Origin: Mesorhizobium sp.
Lineage (GTDB): Bacteria; Pseudomonadota; Alphaproteobacteria; Rhizobiales; Rhizobiaceae
NCBI RefSeq assembly: GCF_004963255.1
Contig: NZ_SUGA01000024.1
Coordinates: forward strand, 1-64,000
DNA length: 64,000 nt
Reading direction: 5' to 3'
In this document: positions 62,333 through 64,000 of the stretch, piece by piece
Layout: each line of letters opens with the position of its first letter
How positions within the stretch are numbered: position 1 is the first letter of the stretch
Program-made: the position numbers and the translations under genes
Notes under the pieces: generated by a model
Told to the model about the DNA's origin: nothing
Databases searched by the model: none
Seen by the model: only the letters and a program-made list of their open reading frames with translations

Positions 62333-64000
62333 GTGAAAGTGACCAAGCGAAAGGCAGTCGATGGGTTGCGCGCTCGTCAAACGAAGCCGCCTCAAAACCA
62401 AGCCAGACTAGGGCCACCCGCCTTTCGGCCGGTCCAGCTCGCAAAGCTGGTGGACACCGTCCCCGCTGGCGATCGCTGGATCCACGAAATGAAATATGAC
62501 GGCTACCGCATTCTCGTCGCCGTGGGCGGCGAGGAAGCGCGCGCCTATACACGCTCCGGCCTGGACTGGTCCGGCCGATTCCCCTCTGTCCTTTCGCAGG
62601 CGCGCAAGCTCAAGGTTCGCTCCGCGCTCATCGATGGCGAGGCCGTTGTCATCGACGCCGAGGGGCGATCAAGTTTCCAGGCGCTCCAGAACGCCTTGAA
62701 GGGCAATCCCGTGAGCATCGATTTTTATGCGTTCGACCTGCTCGAGCTCGACGGCGAGGACCTGATGAGGCTTCCGCTGCTGGAGCGAAAGGAGAAACTG
62801 GAGGAAATCCTGCCCGCTAAGAGCCCCATCCTGCGCTACTCCGATCATATCCAGGGCCGGGGCGAAGAATTGCTGAACCGCTTCTGCGACGCCGGCCTCG
62901 AGGGGGTCATCTCGAAGTTGGCGGATTCGGACTATGTCGGCGCCCGCGATGGAAGCTGGCTGAAGATCAAATGCATAAAACGCCAGGAATTCGTGATCGT
63001 CGGCTGGACGCCGTCGGACAAGGATCGCGCGTTCAGATCGCTTATCCTCGGTGTCCATGACGGCGGAAAGCTGCGCTTTGCCGGCAAGGTCGGGACCGGT
63101 TTCGATACCGCCGAGATGGCGCGGCTGATGAAGACCATGGCTCCGCTGGAGCAGAAGGCCGCCACTGTCGAAGCACCGCGCGCGGAGGTCCGCGGCGCGC
63201 ACTGGCTGCGTCCGAGACTTGTCGCCGAGATCGCTTATACCGAGATGACCAATGAGGGAACACTGCGCCATCCAAGCTATCTCGGCCTGCGCGAGGACAA
63301 GAAGCCGGAAGCCGTTGCGCTTGAGACGGCCCAACGTACCGCAACCCTGCCCCCGCCCGCGACGAGCACGATCGCGATCAGCAATCGCGGCCGTGTCATT
63401 TACCCCGAATCCAGCATCACCAAGGGGCAGCTTGCCGATTATTACGCTGACGTCGCCGCGATCATGCTTCCCTGGGCAGGCAGCAGGCCGATCAGCCTTG
63501 TCCGCTGTCCGCAGGGCCGCGCCAAGAAATGCTTCTTCCAGAAGCATGACGCCGGCAGCTTCGGCGAGAAAGTCCATCACGTCGGGATCACCGAAAAGGA
63601 CGGGCATGAGGAGCCCTATCTGTATATCGACGACGCCGAGGGGCTGATGACCTGTGTCCAGATGGGCACCATCGAGTTCCATGGCTGGGGAGCGCGGATC
63701 GAAGACGTCGAGAAGGCCGACCGCCTGGTGTTTGACCTCGACCCTGACGAGGGGCTGGATTTCGAGGCGGTGCGTGCCGCCGCGTTCCAGTTCCGGGACA
63801 TTCTAAGAGCGCTTGGGCTAACCACATTTCCGATGTTGACCGGCGGCAAGGGCATCCATGTGATCGCCCCGCTCACGCCCCAGGCCGAATGGCCTGAGGT
63901 GAAGGCCTTCGCCTCGGGGCTGGCGCAGGCGGTCGCCCAAACCGATCCCTCTCACTTCACCGCCGTGTTGTCGAAGGCGAAACGGAAGGGGCGGATCTTT
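62333..64000 (+). CDS. ligD: DNA ligase D, LIG-POL type, 3' end outside window
   Basis: Open from a GTG at 62333 (or 62339) to the window end, 556 codons. The ligase domain comes first: RPVQLAKLVDTVPAGDRWIH, nucleotidyl-lysine motif EMKYDGYR (Lys54), LIDGEAVVIDAEG, FYAFDLLELDGEDLM, DAGLEGVISKLADSDYVGAR. The polymerase (primase-like) domain starts about residue 345 (ISNRGRVIYPESSITKGQLA) with the catalytic pattern FDLDPDEGLDFEAV, and TGGKGIHVIAPL near the window end. There is no N-terminal phosphoesterase domain, a known rhizobial variant. It works with Ku in non-homologous end joining. Confidence 0.92.
   Translation, partial: MKVTKRKAVDGLRARQTKPPQNQARLGPPAFRPVQLAKLVDTVPAGDRWIHEMKYDGYRILVAVGGEEARAYTRSGLDWSGRFPSVLSQARKLKVRSALIDGEAVVIDAEGRSSFQALQNALKGNPVSIDFYAFDLLELDGEDLMRLPLLERKEKLEEILPAKSPILRYSDHIQGRGEELLNRFCDAGLEGVISKLADSDYVGARDGSWLKIKCIKRQEFVIVGWTPSDKDRAFRSLILGVHDGGKLRFAGKVGTGFDTAEMARLMKTMAPLEQKAATVEAPRAEVRGAHWLRPRLVAEIAYTEMTNEGTLRHPSYLGLREDKKPEAVALETAQRTATLPPPATSTIAISNRGRVIYPESSITKGQLADYYADVAAIMLPWAGSRPISLVRCPQGRAKKCFFQKHDAGSFGEKVHHVGITEKDGHEEPYLYIDDAEGLMTCVQMGTIEFHGWGARIEDVEKADRLVFDLDPDEGLDFEAVRAAAFQFRDILRALGLTTFPMLTGGKGIHVIAPLTPQAEWPEVKAFASGLAQAVAQTDPSHFTAVLSKAKRKGRIF

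Noticed and set aside
1..64000. CRISPR arrays, tRNA or rRNA genes, intact insertion sequences, integrases
   Set aside because: No regularly spaced direct repeats, no tRNA-like cloverleaf noticed by eye, and no DDE, HUH or tyrosine-recombinase motifs found. A tRNAscan or ISfinder run would be decisive.

Overview
The window looks like a chromosomal accessory region of a high-GC alphaproteobacterium of the order Rhizobiales, most likely Mesorhizobium or a close relative. This is inferred from the gene families: a MucR remnant, a TrbB-I/TraG transfer locus, a rhizobial-type NuoD, Omp25-like and DUF6894 proteins, a LIG-POL LigD, and many 40-100 aa orphan proteins. No rRNA, tRNA, CRISPR array, intact transposase or integrase was seen.

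Layout. 0.3-4.3 kb: small orphan genes, a DUF6894 gene, a C-terminal scrap of a sarcosine/dimethylglycine dehydrogenase-like gene and a scrap of a Mn-catalase gene. 4.4-14.2 kb: a thioredoxin-reductase-like flavoprotein, a broken exonuclease III gene, an intact Mn-catalase, an SDR-DoxX/DUF2269 pair, a SIR2-like protein, a frameshifted orphan nuoD and an MBL-fold hydrolase. 14.6-17.3 kb: DUF2243, a 54-aa membrane protein, and a divergent orphan ctaD. 18.5-25.4 kb: MgtC/SapB, and divergently a four-gene run (universal stress protein, beta-CASP nuclease, P-type ATPase, AI-2E permease). A perfect FNR/FixK-type site lies between them. 25.4-28.4 kb: gene scraps around an outer-membrane barrel gene. 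28.4-37.6 kb: a divergent LIV-type ABC transporter cluster with a GntR regulator and DUF3830, TIGR04076, aldo/keto reductase, NTF2-like and FAD-oxidase genes. Degenerate direct repeats appear to flank it.

37.7-47.5 kb: another small-gene and pseudogene tract (TadG-like and MucR pseudogenes, an XRE regulator, a zinc-ribbon protein) and a 611-aa orphan of unknown function. 47.5-59.4 kb: a complete-looking mating-pair locus on the minus strand (traG, an RHH gene, trbB-C-D-E-J-L-F-G-I, DUF2274) with no relaxase in view. 59.5-64 kb: small genes, an RNase Z-like gene, a YfcE phosphoesterase and the 5' part of ligD, cut by the window end.

Two themes run through the window. The first is redox, low-oxygen and peroxide physiology (Mn-catalase, ctaD, FixK-type site, Usp, flavoproteins). 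The second is extensive decay and shuffling. Scraps of genes that are intact elsewhere in the window (Mn-catalase, DUF2274, yfcE, zinc-ribbon protein) occur as fused or inverted fragments, and one two-gene small-protein cassette occurs twice with a different member damaged in each copy.
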